A stretch of DNA of 29,235 nt from an uncultured Oscillospiraceae bacterium (GTDB lineage: Bacteria; Bacillota; Clostridia; Oscillospirales; Ruminococcaceae), in assembly GCA_934462925.1 (NCBI GenBank), contig CAKSIT010000023.1, positions 1-29,235 on the forward strand, given 5' to 3'. Every line of letters starts with the position of its first letter. Positions within the stretch are counted from its first letter, which is position 1. The notes under the pieces were generated by a model that worked only from the letters and a program-made list of their open reading frames with translations, was not told the DNA's origin and searched no databases. Below, piece after piece: positions 7,181 to 15,685 of the stretch. Position numbers and translations under genes: made by a program.

Positions 7181-8553
7181 ATCGGCTCGGATAACTCCGC
7201 GCGCTTTTTCGAGAGCGTTCTGCGCCATATCACCGCGAACGTTCCCCCCACAAGCGCCGACGTTATTACCCACGTTGTGGGAAGCACCGCGTAAAGGCTC
7301 TTAAGCGTGCCGAAGTGCCTGAACACCGTAAAGAGCCACACTATCCTCACCCCGCAAATGCCGAACATCATCTCCATTGCGGGCAGGGTCGAGTGTCCAA
7401 GGCCGCGCATTGTCCATGCGGGTACTTCATAAAGCGTACACAGCGGCTGAAAGCTCAGTATAACAAGCATTCTCTCGCACGAGTAGGCGATTTCCTCGGG
7501 GACGGAGGAGAACACGCCCGAAAGCGGCTCGCGCAGCAGCACAAAGCCCTCGCACATAAACAGCGCAAAGCCCATTGCAAGCGCGAAGCATATCCAGAAT
7601 ATCCGCCTGCACCGCTTTATGTTGCCCGCCGCGTAATTCTGGCTTGTAAAGGTCGTTGCAGCCTGCCCGAACGCCGTATTTATATAGTACGCTACGTATT
7701 CAAGATTCATTGAGATGGCAGAGCCTGCCGCCGCGCTGCTGCCAAAGGTGTTTATAGCGGACTGAATAAAGATGTTTGCAACGCAGAACACCGCGTCCTG
7801 TATTGCGGCGGGAATGCCAATAACGAGTATTTTTTTAAGGTCGTGCGCGTTAAGGGCGAGCTTTTGCGGGTACAGCCTGAACTCGTCCTGCTCGCGCATA
7901 AGCCAGAACACCACCGCACCCGCGCTGAGCGCCGTTGAGATGTCCGTTGCGAGCGCCACGCCCACAACGCTCAGCTTAAGCACGATAACGAAAAACAGGT
8001 TGAACAGCACGTTTATAACGCCCGACAGCATAAGCGCGATAAGCGGCCGCCTGCTGTCGCCCTTTGCGCGCAGCACAGCCGCGCCAAAGTCGTATATCAT
8101 CAGAAACGGCGCGCCCGCAAGGTATATCCTGAGATAGCTCTCAGCCGAGCGCAGTATGTCCTCGGGCGTGTTTATAAGCCGCAGCAGCGGCCCTGCCGCA
8201 AACTGTCCGCCCACCGCGAAGATAAGCCCTATTATCACCGACAGCAGCATTGACGTATGTACCGCCGCAGAAATGCGCCCACGCTGCTGCGCGCCTATAT
8301 AGTGCGCGATAAGCACGTTAGCGCCCACCGCAAGCCCCGCGAAAAGCCCGACGACAAGCGCTACTATCTCGCCGTTTGTGCCTACCGCAGCGAGCGCGTC
8401 GGGCGTGCCGAACTTGCCCGCAATGGCGGTGTCCGCGGAATTGAAAAGCTGCTGCATTATGCTGCTTGCAGCTATCGGTAGTGTGAACAGCAATATAGCG
8501 GGAGCTATCTTCCCGTGCAGCATATCAATGTCGCGTTTATTTGTTAACGTCAT
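7153..8553 (-). CDS. MATE-family multidrug/cation efflux transporter
   Basis: A 466-aa integral membrane protein with about twelve hydrophobic helices, the usual MATE length. Family features are the N-terminal helix LLFTLPIAASSIMQQLFNSADTAIAG, the pattern ALAAVGTNGEIV in helix 2, the RAKGDSRRP loop after helix 4, and the second-half repeat beginning IGIPAAIQDAVFCVANIFIQ. MATE proteins export cationic drugs or metabolites in exchange for Na+ or H+; the substrate cannot be told here. It closely resembles the DinF/NorM-like branch common in Clostridia. A GGGG-type ribosome binding site lies about 6 nt before the ATG at 8553. It is transcribed away from the EAL-HDOD gene. Confidence 0.93.
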   Translation of the reverse strand: MTLTNKRDIDMLHGKIAPAILLFTLPIAASSIMQQLFNSADTAIAGKFGTPDALAAVGTNGEIVALVVGLFAGLAVGANVLIAHYIGAQQRGRISAAVHTSMLLSVIIGLIFAVGGQFAAGPLLRLINTPEDILRSAESYLRIYLAGAPFLMIYDFGAAVLRAKGDSRRPLIALMLSGVINVLFNLFFVIVLKLSVVGVALATDISTALSAGAVVFWLMREQDEFRLYPQKLALNAHDLKKILVIGIPAAIQDAVFCVANIFIQSAINTFGSSAAAGSAISMNLEYVAYYINTAFGQAATTFTSQNYAAGNIKRCRRIFWICFALAMGFALFMCEGFVLLREPLSGVFSSVPEEIAYSCERMLVILSFQPLCTLYEVPAWTMRGLGHSTLPAMEMMFGICGVRIVWLFTVFRHFGTLKSLYAVLPTTWVITSALVGGTFAVIWRRTLSKKRAELSEPICEKTTAGA

Positions 8554-8678
8554 TTTTTACCCCTTTGCCCTTGCCCTTTATCTCATTTTGTCTTTTTTGC
8601 CGTTATGCTTTTTTAGCCGACTAATATAGTGTAGCATATTTTGCCCGATTTGAAAAGCGCATATTTTTCATATGTAAT

Positions 8679-8693
8679 ATTACGAAACGTAAT
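8679..8693. promoter_or_regulatory. 15-bp inverted repeat between divergent genes, candidate operator
   Basis: ATTACGAAACGTAAT (8679-8693) is a perfect 6-bp inverted repeat around AAA. It lies in the 334-bp gap between the MATE gene and the EAL-HDOD gene, where a repressor of either could bind. On the minus strand a weak promoter-like pair (TTTTCA, 17 bp, TACACT) lies just downstream of it towards the MATE gene. Nothing else in this gap looks like a gene. Confidence 0.4.
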
Positions 8694-8798
8694 GCCTTGT
8701 TTGCTATAGCAGCCGGTAATATCTGTGCGTATAATACTTGCTGTAAATGTGAAAATGCACATAAATAAGAGAGAATAAACAAAATTTTCCGACATGGG

Positions 8799-8827
8799 TT
8801 GAAAAAACGCGCGGAATACTGTATAAT
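8799..8827 (+). promoter_or_regulatory. Sigma-A promoter of the EAL-HDOD gene
   Basis: TTGAAA (8799-8804) and TATAAT (8822-8827) with a 17-bp spacer, about 60 nt before the start codon at 8888. Confidence 0.8.
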
Positions 8828-8887
8828 AAATTATGACCGCTGTAAAGCGGGCGCTTAAACGGCGTATACAGAAAGGAGCATGGCAGC

Positions 8888-10102
8888 ATGGACGTTTATA
8901 TGGCGCGGCAGCCTATTTTCGGTGAGGACAGCAGCGTTTATGCGTATGAGCTTCTTTATCGCAGCAACGGCAAGAAGAACGCCTACGACGGCGTCGGCGG
9001 CGACGAGTCCACCGCGGACGTTATAACCAACGCATTTTTCGGGCTTGACGTAAGGGAGATAATCGGAAACGCGAGGGCGTTCATAAACTTTACGGGCAAC
9101 CTGCTTAAGCGCGGCGTTCCCAAAATGATTTCGCCCGATATTCTAGTGGTAGAGGTGCTTGAAAGCCAGATAATGGACGAGGATATGCTGGCGGCGTGTC
9201 AGGACCTTAAGGAGCGCGGCTACACGCTGGCGCTCGACGACTTCGAGTACGACAACTCCTACAGCGAGCTGTTCCAGCTGGGCGACATAGTAAAGATAGA
9301 CTTCCGCACGCCGCAGAAGTCCATTGAGGAAACGGCGTACGTTTGCCGCTACTGCAACAAGATAATGCTGGCTGAGAAGATAGAAACGCAGGACGAGTAC
9401 GAGTATGCCAAGCGGCTCGGCTGCACGTTCACGCAGGGGTACTATTTTGCAAGACCCACTATAATGTCTAAGAACTCGCTTGCGCCCCTGCCGATAAACT
9501 TCATGCAGATAATGCAGCTTGTAAGCCAGCCCGAGCCTGAGATAAGCGACATAGTAGAGGTTATTTCGCGCGATACCGCCATGTGCCAGCGCCTGCTGCG
9601 GCTTATAAACTCGGTTTACTTCGGCGTAAGGAACAGGGTGTCCTCCATAAATCAGGCGCTTGTTATACTGGGGCTCGACTACCTGCGCGAGTGGGTGTAC
9701 CTTATGGGAATGCAGCGCGTTACCATGAACGACAACGTGGAGATAATGCGCATTTCCGTACTTACGGCGAAGTTCTGCAAGAGCCTTGCGCTTATGATAC
9801 CGGAGGCCGCCGCGGACAGCGACGCGTTCTATTTAATGGGGCTGCTGTCAATGGTGACCTACGGCGGGCGGCGCGCGCTCGAGCAGGCGCTTGAGGAGTT
9901 CCCAGTAACGGAGAACATAAAGGACGGCTTAAAGCGCAGCGGCGGGCTTTACTCTGACGTTTACGAGCTTGCATACAGCTATGAAAAGGGCGCGTGGGAT
10001 AAGGTGGATAAGCTGGCGGCGAAGTACTGCCTGTCCGCCGACGCGATATCCGAGCAGTTTATGAGGTGCGTTAAGGAATCCAAGCGCATAAGAATGCTCT
10101 GA
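8888..10102 (+). CDS. EAL-HDOD signalling protein (YuxH type)
   Basis: A 404-aa cytosolic protein with an N-terminal EAL domain (about 1-205) and a C-terminal HDOD domain (about 206-400). EAL domains bind or hydrolyse cyclic di-GMP. Most signature residues can be placed: E21 in YELLYR, N67 in FINF, E92 in VEVLES, D117-D118 in LDDF, K136 in VKIDF, E163 in LAEKIET and Q183 in QGYYFARP. Loop 6, normally DFGTG, is DFEYD, as is usual in this degenerate subfamily, so binding without catalysis is possible. HDOD modules are HD-related signalling domains without the metal-binding residues. ATG 8888 is preferred over ATG 8880 because AAGGAG is 8 nt from it and only 1 nt from the latter. The FkbM gene starts 29 nt downstream. 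Confidence 0.92.
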   Translation: MDVYMARQPIFGEDSSVYAYELLYRSNGKKNAYDGVGGDESTADVITNAFFGLDVREIIGNARAFINFTGNLLKRGVPKMISPDILVVEVLESQIMDEDMLAACQDLKERGYTLALDDFEYDNSYSELFQLGDIVKIDFRTPQKSIEETAYVCRYCNKIMLAEKIETQDEYEYAKRLGCTFTQGYYFARPTIMSKNSLAPLPINFMQIMQLVSQPEPEISDIVEVISRDTAMCQRLLRLINSVYFGVRNRVSSINQALVILGLDYLREWVYLMGMQRVTMNDNVEIMRISVLTAKFCKSLALMIPEAAADSDAFYLMGLLSMVTYGGRRALEQALEEFPVTENIKDGLKRSGGLYSDVYELAYSYEKGAWDKVDKLAAKYCLSADAISEQFMRCVKESKRIRML

Positions 10103-10131
10103 TAAGCGTTTCTGCGGGATTTGAGGGATAC

Positions 10132-11229
10132 ATGAGTTTTTTTCTTGACGAGATAGACGGCTGCCTGTGGGACTATCTGCGGCAGACCAAAAAGCGCATA
10201 GTGCTTTACGGCATGGGCGACGGCGCGGAGAAGATAAAGGCGGTGCTTGACGCGCTCGACATTCCCGTGGCGGACATAATGGCGAGCGACGAGTTTGTGC
10301 GCGGTCACAGCTTTCTGGGTTACCGCGTGAAGAAGCTCTCGGAGATAGAGGAGCTTTACGGGGACGATTTTATTATACTTGTGTGCTTCGGTACGCAGCT
10401 GCCCGAGGTAATGGAGCGCATTTACGGCATAGCGCAGCGGCACGAGCTTTACGCGCCGAACGTGCCTGTAGCGGGCGGCGGCCTGTTCGACCTTGATTAT
10501 GCGCGCGAACACCGCGGCGAGCTTTGCGAGGTATACTCCATGCTTGCCGACGAGCAGTCAAAACGCGTGTTCGAGGCGGTAGTGCGCTATAAGCTGAGCG
10601 GCAGGACAGACCTGCTGCGCGCGGTGGAAACGCCCGCGGCGGAGAAGTTCGACCTGCTTGAAATAGGCGCGCAGGAAACCTATGTGGACCTTGGCGCGTA
10701 CAACGGCGACACGCTGGTGGAGTTCTTAAACGAAACATCCATGCAGTTTACAAAGCTTTACGCAATAGAACCCGACCCCAAAAACTACCGTAAGCTGCTG
10801 CGCAGGCTCTATATGATAAGCCCGTCGCTGCTTGAAGCGTACAACGCGGGCGCGTGGAACGAGGACACCACGGTGATGTTCAGCCTGCGCGCGGGCAGAA
10901 GCTCGCACGCCGTACCCGCCGTGGGGACGACGGGAATAAACCCCGCGCGCTTCCGCGAGGTGAAAATGCTGCGCCCCGACACGGTTTTACAGGGCGCTGC
11001 GGCGACATATATAAAGTACGACGTAGAGGGCAGCGAGCTTCAGGCGCTGGAGGGAACGCGGCGTACGATAGAGCAGTTCCGCCCGAAGCTTAACGTTGCG
11101 CTTTACCACCGCAACGAGGATATGTTCGCCCTGCCGCTTGCGGTGCATGAGATGAACAGAAAATACTCGCTCTATATGCGCCATCACCCGTATATCCCCG
11201 ACTGGGACACAAATTTATACTGCCTGTAA
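10132..11229 (+). CDS. FkbM-family methyltransferase with an N-terminal Rossmann-like domain
   Basis: A 365-aa protein. Residues about 20-115 form a nucleotide-binding-like domain, with RIVLYGMGDGAEKI as a beta strand and glycine turn, followed by residues typical of sugar-sensing or NDP-sugar-linked modules. Residues about 175-345 are a class I SAM-dependent methyltransferase of the FkbM group: motif I YVDLGAYNGDT (184-194), the acidic strand-2 end AIEPDP (211-216) and the conserved YDVEGSE (296-302). Such proteins O-methylate sugars or small molecules, often in surface polysaccharide or flagellin glycosylation clusters; the substrate here is unknown. It follows the EAL-HDOD gene by 29 nt and is followed 15 nt later by a membrane-anchored protein, so the three look like one operon. 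Confidence 0.88.
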   Translation: MSFFLDEIDGCLWDYLRQTKKRIVLYGMGDGAEKIKAVLDALDIPVADIMASDEFVRGHSFLGYRVKKLSEIEELYGDDFIILVCFGTQLPEVMERIYGIAQRHELYAPNVPVAGGGLFDLDYAREHRGELCEVYSMLADEQSKRVFEAVVRYKLSGRTDLLRAVETPAAEKFDLLEIGAQETYVDLGAYNGDTLVEFLNETSMQFTKLYAIEPDPKNYRKLLRRLYMISPSLLEAYNAGAWNEDTTVMFSLRAGRSSHAVPAVGTTGINPARFREVKMLRPDTVLQGAAATYIKYDVEGSELQALEGTRRTIEQFRPKLNVALYHRNEDMFALPLAVHEMNRKYSLYMRHHPYIPDWDTNLYCL

Positions 11230-11244
11230 CAAAGAGGTAAAACG

Positions 11245-12051
11245 ATGAAAATTGTTTTGGGAATCCTGCTTGTAGCGCTGCTTGTGGGCGCGCTGATACT
11301 GTACCTTGTGCTTATGCTCAACGCGCACGACATGGTTTACTGCGGCGACATAAAAAACGGCGAGGGCGAAACCGCGCGCGTTACAAGGGTATACACCACC
11401 GACCTTAACGCGAACGAAACGCTCTCGGAGATAGTGCGCACGATGAATGACAGCGAGAGCGGCTCTGTCAGCAGCACCGAGCTTACCGACATACTCTCGC
11501 AGTATCAGAATATAATATACGCGCCCGTTTTCAGCGTAACGCTTACTCAGGCGGACGTATCCACCTACATACTGTCGGGTTCGGTATACAATGGCTTAAC
11601 GGAGCTTGGCGAGCCGATAAGCTCGGACTATGTGTACAAGGATTTGGGGCTTACCGCCGCGGCGACAAACGCGCAGTTTCTTGCCGCGCAGAACGTTTAC
11701 CCCGCGATAGAGAACGGCGAGGAGGGCTTTGTTGAGCGCCGCCGCACAATCGACCCCATAATCACCGACGAAAACAGGGGCGCAGCGTTCGCGTTCCGCG
11801 AATGCGACAGCTTCCGCATGGTGTTTACCGCGACCGACGAAAACCAGCCGCCCGTTATTACGTTTATCTACACCTACGGCGTTGAGGCGGACAACCCGCT
11901 TGACTTTACGGGCTTTGACAATGGCGTGCTTGCGTATCACCTGACTATTGCCTACGACGAGGACGGCAACCCCTACCCCGAGCTTGAGCTTGAGCGGCAG
12001 TACGAGGCGGCGGACGATACCGCAAAGGGTAATGCAAAGGCTAAGCAGTAA
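11245..12051 (+). CDS. Membrane-anchored protein of unknown function
   Basis: 268 aa. One N-terminal transmembrane helix (about residues 3-26, VLGILLVALLVGALILYLVLML) has few charges before it, so the rest probably faces outside. The extracytoplasmic part is acidic, rich in Thr, Asn and Asp, with repeating beta strands (e.g. FRMVFTATDENQPPVITFIYTYG) and a Lys/Ala-rich tail. I recognise no family. It starts after AGAGGT at 15 nt from the FkbM gene and is followed directly by a strong terminator, making it the last gene of the 8888-12051 operon. Confidence 0.8.
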   Translation: MKIVLGILLVALLVGALILYLVLMLNAHDMVYCGDIKNGEGETARVTRVYTTDLNANETLSEIVRTMNDSESGSVSSTELTDILSQYQNIIYAPVFSVTLTQADVSTYILSGSVYNGLTELGEPISSDYVYKDLGLTAAATNAQFLAAQNVYPAIENGEEGFVERRRTIDPIITDENRGAAFAFRECDSFRMVFTATDENQPPVITFIYTYGVEADNPLDFTGFDNGVLAYHLTIAYDEDGNPYPELELERQYEAADDTAKGNAKAKQ

Positions 12052-12057
12052 CACTCG

Positions 12058-12091
12058 GCTCTCCCGCTTATAAGCGGGAGAGCGTTTTTTT
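12058..12091 (+). terminator. Strong intrinsic terminator
   Basis: GCTCTCCCGC (12058-12067) pairs perfectly with 12074-12083 around TTATAA, followed by G and seven Ts. It ends the operon begun at 8888. Confidence 0.92.
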
Positions 12092-12111
12092 GCACAAAGC
12101 GCTAAAAGCCG

Positions 12112-12140
12112 TTGATTTTTTGGCGGAAATGCTGTATAAT
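12112..12140 (+). promoter_or_regulatory. Sigma-A promoter of darA-holB-ricT
   Basis: TTGATT (12112-12117) and TATAAT (12135-12140), spacer 17 bp, about 31 nt before the darA start. Confidence 0.8.
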
Positions 12141-12171
12141 AAATAGAGTATCCCCATAAAGGAGGACGGAC

Positions 12172-12495
12172 ATGAAGCTTATATACGCGATAATCAACAA
12201 TGACGACAGCCACTCGGTGCAGTCTGCGCTCACGAAAAAGGGCGTTCAGGCTACCAAGCTTTCTTCTTCGGGCGGGTTTCTCATGGCGGGAAACACAACG
12301 CTCATGATATGCTCTGAGGACGACAGGCTGGACGAGATAATCGACATTATAAAAAAGCATTCGCACAGGAGAAAGCAGTTTGTGCCCAATTCCGCAAGCT
12401 ACGGCATAGGCAGCTACACAAGCTTTCTCGTTGAGGTGACCGTTGGCGGCGCTACGATATTTGTAACGAACGTTGAGCGGTTTGAGAAGGTATAA
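12172..12495 (+). CDS. darA: Cyclic-di-AMP receptor, PII-like (DarA/PstA, formerly YaaQ)
   Basis: A 107-aa PII-like protein of the DUF970 family. The trimer binds cyclic di-AMP and is thought to pass the signal to partner proteins, as PII does. The sequence starts MKLIYAIINNDDS, followed by LTKKGVQATKLSSSGGFLM, the strand carrying nucleotide-binding residues, then GNTTLMIC and the C-terminal VEVTVGGATIFV, all typical of the family. GGAGG lies 6 nt before ATG 12172. Its stop overlaps the holB start (TAATG at 12493-12497). The order darA-holB-ricT matches the tmk-yaaQ-yaaR-holB-yaaT neighbourhood of Bacillus, with yaaR missing here. Confidence 0.93.
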   Translation: MKLIYAIINNDDSHSVQSALTKKGVQATKLSSSGGFLMAGNTTLMICSEDDRLDEIIDIIKKHSHRRKQFVPNSASYGIGSYTSFLVEVTVGGATIFVTNVERFEKV

Positions 12496-13433
12496 TGGAG
12501 CTTTACGGAAAAAGCGCGCTTAAAGCGAGCCTTGACGCGGCGGCGAAAAAGGGGCGGCTGCCCCATGCGCTGCTTTTCAGCGGAAGCGCGGGCTGCGGCA
12601 AGAAAACTATGGCGCGATATGCGGCGCAGCTGTTTTTGTGCGGCGCGCCCCCCTGCGGAGAGTGCGCGGTTTGCCGCATGACGGAAGCCGACGCGCACCC
12701 CGACGTAAAGCTCGTTAAGCGCGCGTGCGACGGCAAATACGCCATAGACGCGGTGCGCGCGGCGCTTTCGGACATAGCGGTGCTGCCTAACAACGGCGCG
12801 GTGAAGATATACGTGTTCGAGGACTTTGACGGCGTAAGCGACAAGGTGCAGAATCACCTGCTTAAGATAATAGAAGAACCCGCGCCGTTTGTCAAGTTCA
12901 TATTCACCTGCGAGAGCGCATCAAACGTGCTTGTCACTATCCTTTCAAGGGTAACTGCGTTTGAAGTGCCGCCCGCGCCCGTTGAGGAGTGCGTAAGGTT
13001 TCTGCGCGACAAGGGCTGCGACGAGGCGCAGGCGCGCAAAATTGCCGGACAATGCCCCGCGAGCATAGGCAAGTGCCTTGCGGCGCTTGACGGCGTGCAG
13101 GACGAGGGCGCGGCAGCTGCGAAAAAGGCAGCCCGGGCCTTAGCGCAGATGGACAGGCTGGGGCTTTGCGCGGCGCTTACCTCGCGCGGCGGGAGAACGG
13201 AGTTTGCGGAGCTTACCGCGCTGCTTGCGGATATCCTGCGCGACGCGCTTTCGGTGCGCTGCGGGGGCGCTGCGGAGAGCTTTGCAGCAGCCGAGGCGCG
13301 CGCCATAGCCGCGGTGTTTGACGAGCGGCATATCCTAGCCATGCTTGACGCGGTATTCGACATAATGGGCGGCGCGGTGTTCAACCCGAACATAGCGCTC
13401 ACGGCGGCGCGGCTTTCTGCGGCGCTGTTCTGA
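12495..13433 (+). CDS. holB: DNA polymerase III subunit delta prime
   Basis: A 312-aa clamp-loader subunit that, with delta and tau/gamma, opens the sliding clamp at primed sites. It has the AAA+ fold: a P-loop-like GSAGCGKKT (30-38), four zinc-binding cysteines C49, C54, C57 and C60 in CGAPPCGECAVC, the conserved LLKIIEEP (122-129) and the SRV element (151-153) that supplies the arginine finger. The C-terminal third is the helical collar domain and is poorly conserved, as usual. It starts one base inside the darA stop codon, so the two are translationally coupled. Confidence 0.92.
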   Translation: MELYGKSALKASLDAAAKKGRLPHALLFSGSAGCGKKTMARYAAQLFLCGAPPCGECAVCRMTEADAHPDVKLVKRACDGKYAIDAVRAALSDIAVLPNNGAVKIYVFEDFDGVSDKVQNHLLKIIEEPAPFVKFIFTCESASNVLVTILSRVTAFEVPPAPVEECVRFLRDKGCDEAQARKIAGQCPASIGKCLAALDGVQDEGAAAAKKAARALAQMDRLGLCAALTSRGGRTEFAELTALLADILRDALSVRCGGAAESFAAAEARAIAAVFDERHILAMLDAVFDIMGGAVFNPNIALTAARLSAALF

Positions 13434-13460
13434 CAGCCCGCCATATATTTAAGGAGTAAC

Positions 13461-14693
13461 ATGGATAATAACTACTATACTGAAAAAATAGCCCCCAAGA
13501 ACAAGCCGCAGGAGGGGCAGGAACGCGCGGCTCAGAACGCGCGCACCGCGCCCAACGCTCCCGCCGCGCCCGCTCAGCCTGCGGGAGCGCCTGCGCAGCA
13601 GTCCGCGGCAAAGCGCCCCGCGCAGGACAAGCGCGACAGGCAGCGCCGTCCGGAGCATTCGGACAGAACCGAGCAGCGCCACCCCCGCCGCGAGCGGTAC
13701 GACCGCGCTGAGCGATACGACCGCGCCGAGAGCAGCGACCGCGCCGAGCGGTACGACCGCAGCGACCGTCCCGCGCAGCAGCTCAAGCGCCCCGCAGTTC
13801 CCGCCGACCCCGACGCGCCCGTGCGCACAGTGGAAATAATCGGCATACGCTTTAAGGACGTGGGAAAGGTCTACTACTTCTCCCCTGCGGGCATTGCGTT
13901 CAAGCAGGGCGACAAGGCCATTGTGGAAACGGCGCGCGGCGTTGAGTGCGGCGAGATAGTGCTTTCAAACAGGCAGTTCCCCGAGAGCGGGCTTGTATCC
14001 ACGCTCAAAAACGTTCTGCGCAAGGCTACCGAAGCGGACCTGCGCCAGCTTGAACAGAACCGCAAACGCGAAAAGGAGATAATGCGCGTTTTCGCGGAGA
14101 AGATAGAGCAGCACAGGCTTGACATGAAGCCCATAGAGATAGAAGTAACGTTCGACGGCAGCAAGATACTGTTCTATTTCACGTCCGACGGCAGGGTGGA
14201 TTTCCGCGAGCTTGTAAAGGACCTTGCGGGCGTGTACCGCACAAGGATAGAGCTGCGCCAGATAGGCGTGCGCGACGAGGCGAAAATGCTCGGCGGGCTT
14301 GGCATATGCGGCAGGCCGTTCTGCTGCTCCAGCTTTCTGGGAGAGTTCCAGCCCGTGTCCATTAAAATGGCAAAGGAGCAGTCGCTTTCGCTTAACCCCA
14401 CAAAAATATCGGGAACGTGCGGCAGGCTTATGTGCTGCCTTAAGTACGAGCAGGACTGCTACGAGGAGTTCCTGCGCACAACGCCCAAGGCGGGCGCGCT
14501 TGTTGAAACGCCCGAGGGCCGCGGCGTAGTAGACGAGGTGAACCTGCTTACGGGAATCCTTAAGGTAAAGCTCGACAAAAAGCCCGACGTTCCGCTTTCA
14601 ATCAACAAGAGCGAGGTTAAGGTGCTGCGCGACGGGCAGATAAGGGTAAACCGCGACGAGATAAAGGCGCTAAGAAATCTCGAGGACAACTAA
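13461..14693 (+). CDS. ricT: Regulatory iron-sulfur protein RicT (PSP1 domain, formerly YaaT)
   Basis: 410 aa, longer than the roughly 275-aa Bacillus protein owing to an N-terminal extension. Residues 1-120 are low-complexity and disordered, rich in Ala, Pro, Arg and Gln, with an ERYDRA repeat at 78-101. The conserved part begins at VEIIGIRFKDVGKVYYF (124-140) and contains the PSP1 region with C163 and a Cys cluster, C283, C288-C289, C320, C325-C326 and C333, in GICGRPFCC and CGRLMCCLKYEQDC. In Bacillus RicT works with RicA (YmcA) and RicF (YlbF) in an Fe-S complex that modulates RNase Y-dependent mRNA maturation and development. RNase Y itself is encoded at 21357. GGAG lies before ATG 13461. 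Confidence 0.93.
   Translation: MDNNYYTEKIAPKNKPQEGQERAAQNARTAPNAPAAPAQPAGAPAQQSAAKRPAQDKRDRQRRPEHSDRTEQRHPRRERYDRAERYDRAESSDRAERYDRSDRPAQQLKRPAVPADPDAPVRTVEIIGIRFKDVGKVYYFSPAGIAFKQGDKAIVETARGVECGEIVLSNRQFPESGLVSTLKNVLRKATEADLRQLEQNRKREKEIMRVFAEKIEQHRLDMKPIEIEVTFDGSKILFYFTSDGRVDFRELVKDLAGVYRTRIELRQIGVRDEAKMLGGLGICGRPFCCSSFLGEFQPVSIKMAKEQSLSLNPTKISGTCGRLMCCLKYEQDCYEEFLRTTPKAGALVETPEGRGVVDEVNLLTGILKVKLDKKPDVPLSINKSEVKVLRDGQIRVNRDEIKALRNLEDN
13692..13763 (+). repeat. Four tandem 18-bp repeats inside ricT
   Basis: Units of 18 bp, GAGCGGTACGACCGCGCT and three variants, encode ERYDRA, ERYDRA, ESSDRA and ERYDRS. The third unit has diverged most. Tandem units in frame can expand or contract without breaking the gene. 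Confidence 0.85.
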
Positions 14694-14703
14694 TATATGT
14701 TAG

Positions 14704-14736
14704 AAGCCCGTGAAGCAAACGCTCCACGGGCTTTAT
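14704..14736. terminator. Bidirectional terminator between ricT and the lipid kinase gene
   Basis: AAGCCCGTG (14704-14712) pairs with CACGGGCTT (14725-14733), with further AGC/GCT pairing towards the loop. It lies between two convergent genes. Confidence 0.75.
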
Positions 14737-14751
14737 CGTATTATTATAGGC

Positions 14752-15660
14752 TTATTCTGCGGGCGCTGCCATAAGTATTGCTAAGGGCTGCACGGACATC
14801 TCCGCGCGTGTAAAGCTGCCGCCAAATTCGCCGTCGGCGTCCCAGTTTATCTCGGCGTCGCTTTCGACTGTAAGCGAGCCTGTGCGCAGCCTTATTACGT
14901 TCGTGCCGCACTCGGCTTCGCCGTAAACCTCGGCGCGAATGTGGTCGAGGTCGGCAAGATTTTTGGGCGTTTTGATGAAAAGGCAGTCAAGCAGCCCGTC
15001 GTCCATTGCCGCGCCTGTGGGCAGCAGCCGCGTAAGCCCCGCGACGGAAAGCGAGTTCGCCGCCATGCCGAAAACGAAGTCGCCCTCGTAAACGCTCTCG
15101 CCGCTTGTTATTTTAAGGCGGCGGGTGTTCTCGGAGAAGTAGTTGAGGTCAAAGAGCTTCATTCCCTCGAGAAAATAAGCGAACGACCCGAACACGCTCT
15201 TAAGGCTTCTGTCGGTGGAGTAGCTTACCTCCGTAAACGCGCCGAACGCCGCGACATACGCGAAGCGCTCGCCGTTGAGCAGACCCGCGTCCACCCTGCG
15301 GAAATTGCCGCGCATTATCATGTCCGCGGCGTCTGTCATAACGCGCGGAATTTTGAGGGACGCCGCGAAGTCGTTCATCGTGCCTGCGGGGATATACCCG
15401 CAGCGTATGTCGGGAGAATGCGCCGCCATGCCCCTGAACAGCTCGTGGAGCGTGCCGTCGCCGCCGCACGCCGCAACAAGGTCGTACTGCGCGCCGTACT
15501 GCGCGATGAACTCCTGCCCGTCAAGGCTGCGCGAGGTGGGGTGCGCGGTAACGTCGAAGCCGTCCGCGGTGAATATGGATATTATCTCGGGCAGCGAGCG
15601 CAGTATCCCGCCCTTGCCCGAGCATGGGTTATAAACGAAAAGCAGTTTTTGTCTTGCCAT
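14752..15660 (-). CDS. Diacylglycerol/lipid kinase of the YegS/DgkB family
   Basis: A 302-aa soluble enzyme that phosphorylates a lipid, probably diacylglycerol to phosphatidate, recycling the diacylglycerol released during lipoteichoic acid synthesis. The family hallmarks are clear: FVYNPCSGKGG near the N-terminus, the GGDGT nucleotide-binding motif (66-70, CGGDGTLHE), PAGTMNDFA (91-99) and the C-terminal INWDADGE motif. The length fits the family. GGAGG lies upstream of ATG 15660. The exact lipid substrate is inferred from the family only; YegS-like proteins can also act on phosphatidylglycerol. Confidence 0.9.
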   Translation of the reverse strand: MARQKLLFVYNPCSGKGGILRSLPEIISIFTADGFDVTAHPTSRSLDGQEFIAQYGAQYDLVAACGGDGTLHELFRGMAAHSPDIRCGYIPAGTMNDFAASLKIPRVMTDAADMIMRGNFRRVDAGLLNGERFAYVAAFGAFTEVSYSTDRSLKSVFGSFAYFLEGMKLFDLNYFSENTRRLKITSGESVYEGDFVFGMAANSLSVAGLTRLLPTGAAMDDGLLDCLFIKTPKNLADLDHIRAEVYGEAECGTNVIRLRTGSLTVESDAEINWDADGEFGGSFTRAEMSVQPLAILMAAPAE

Positions 15661-15685
15661 AGCCTTTCCTCCGAGCCGTGATTTC

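Noticed and set aside
6883..7194. 103-codon plus-strand open frame
   Set aside because: It lies almost wholly in the MITE-like element and ends in the MATE terminator; its residues follow the inverted-repeat DNA rather than a protein fold.
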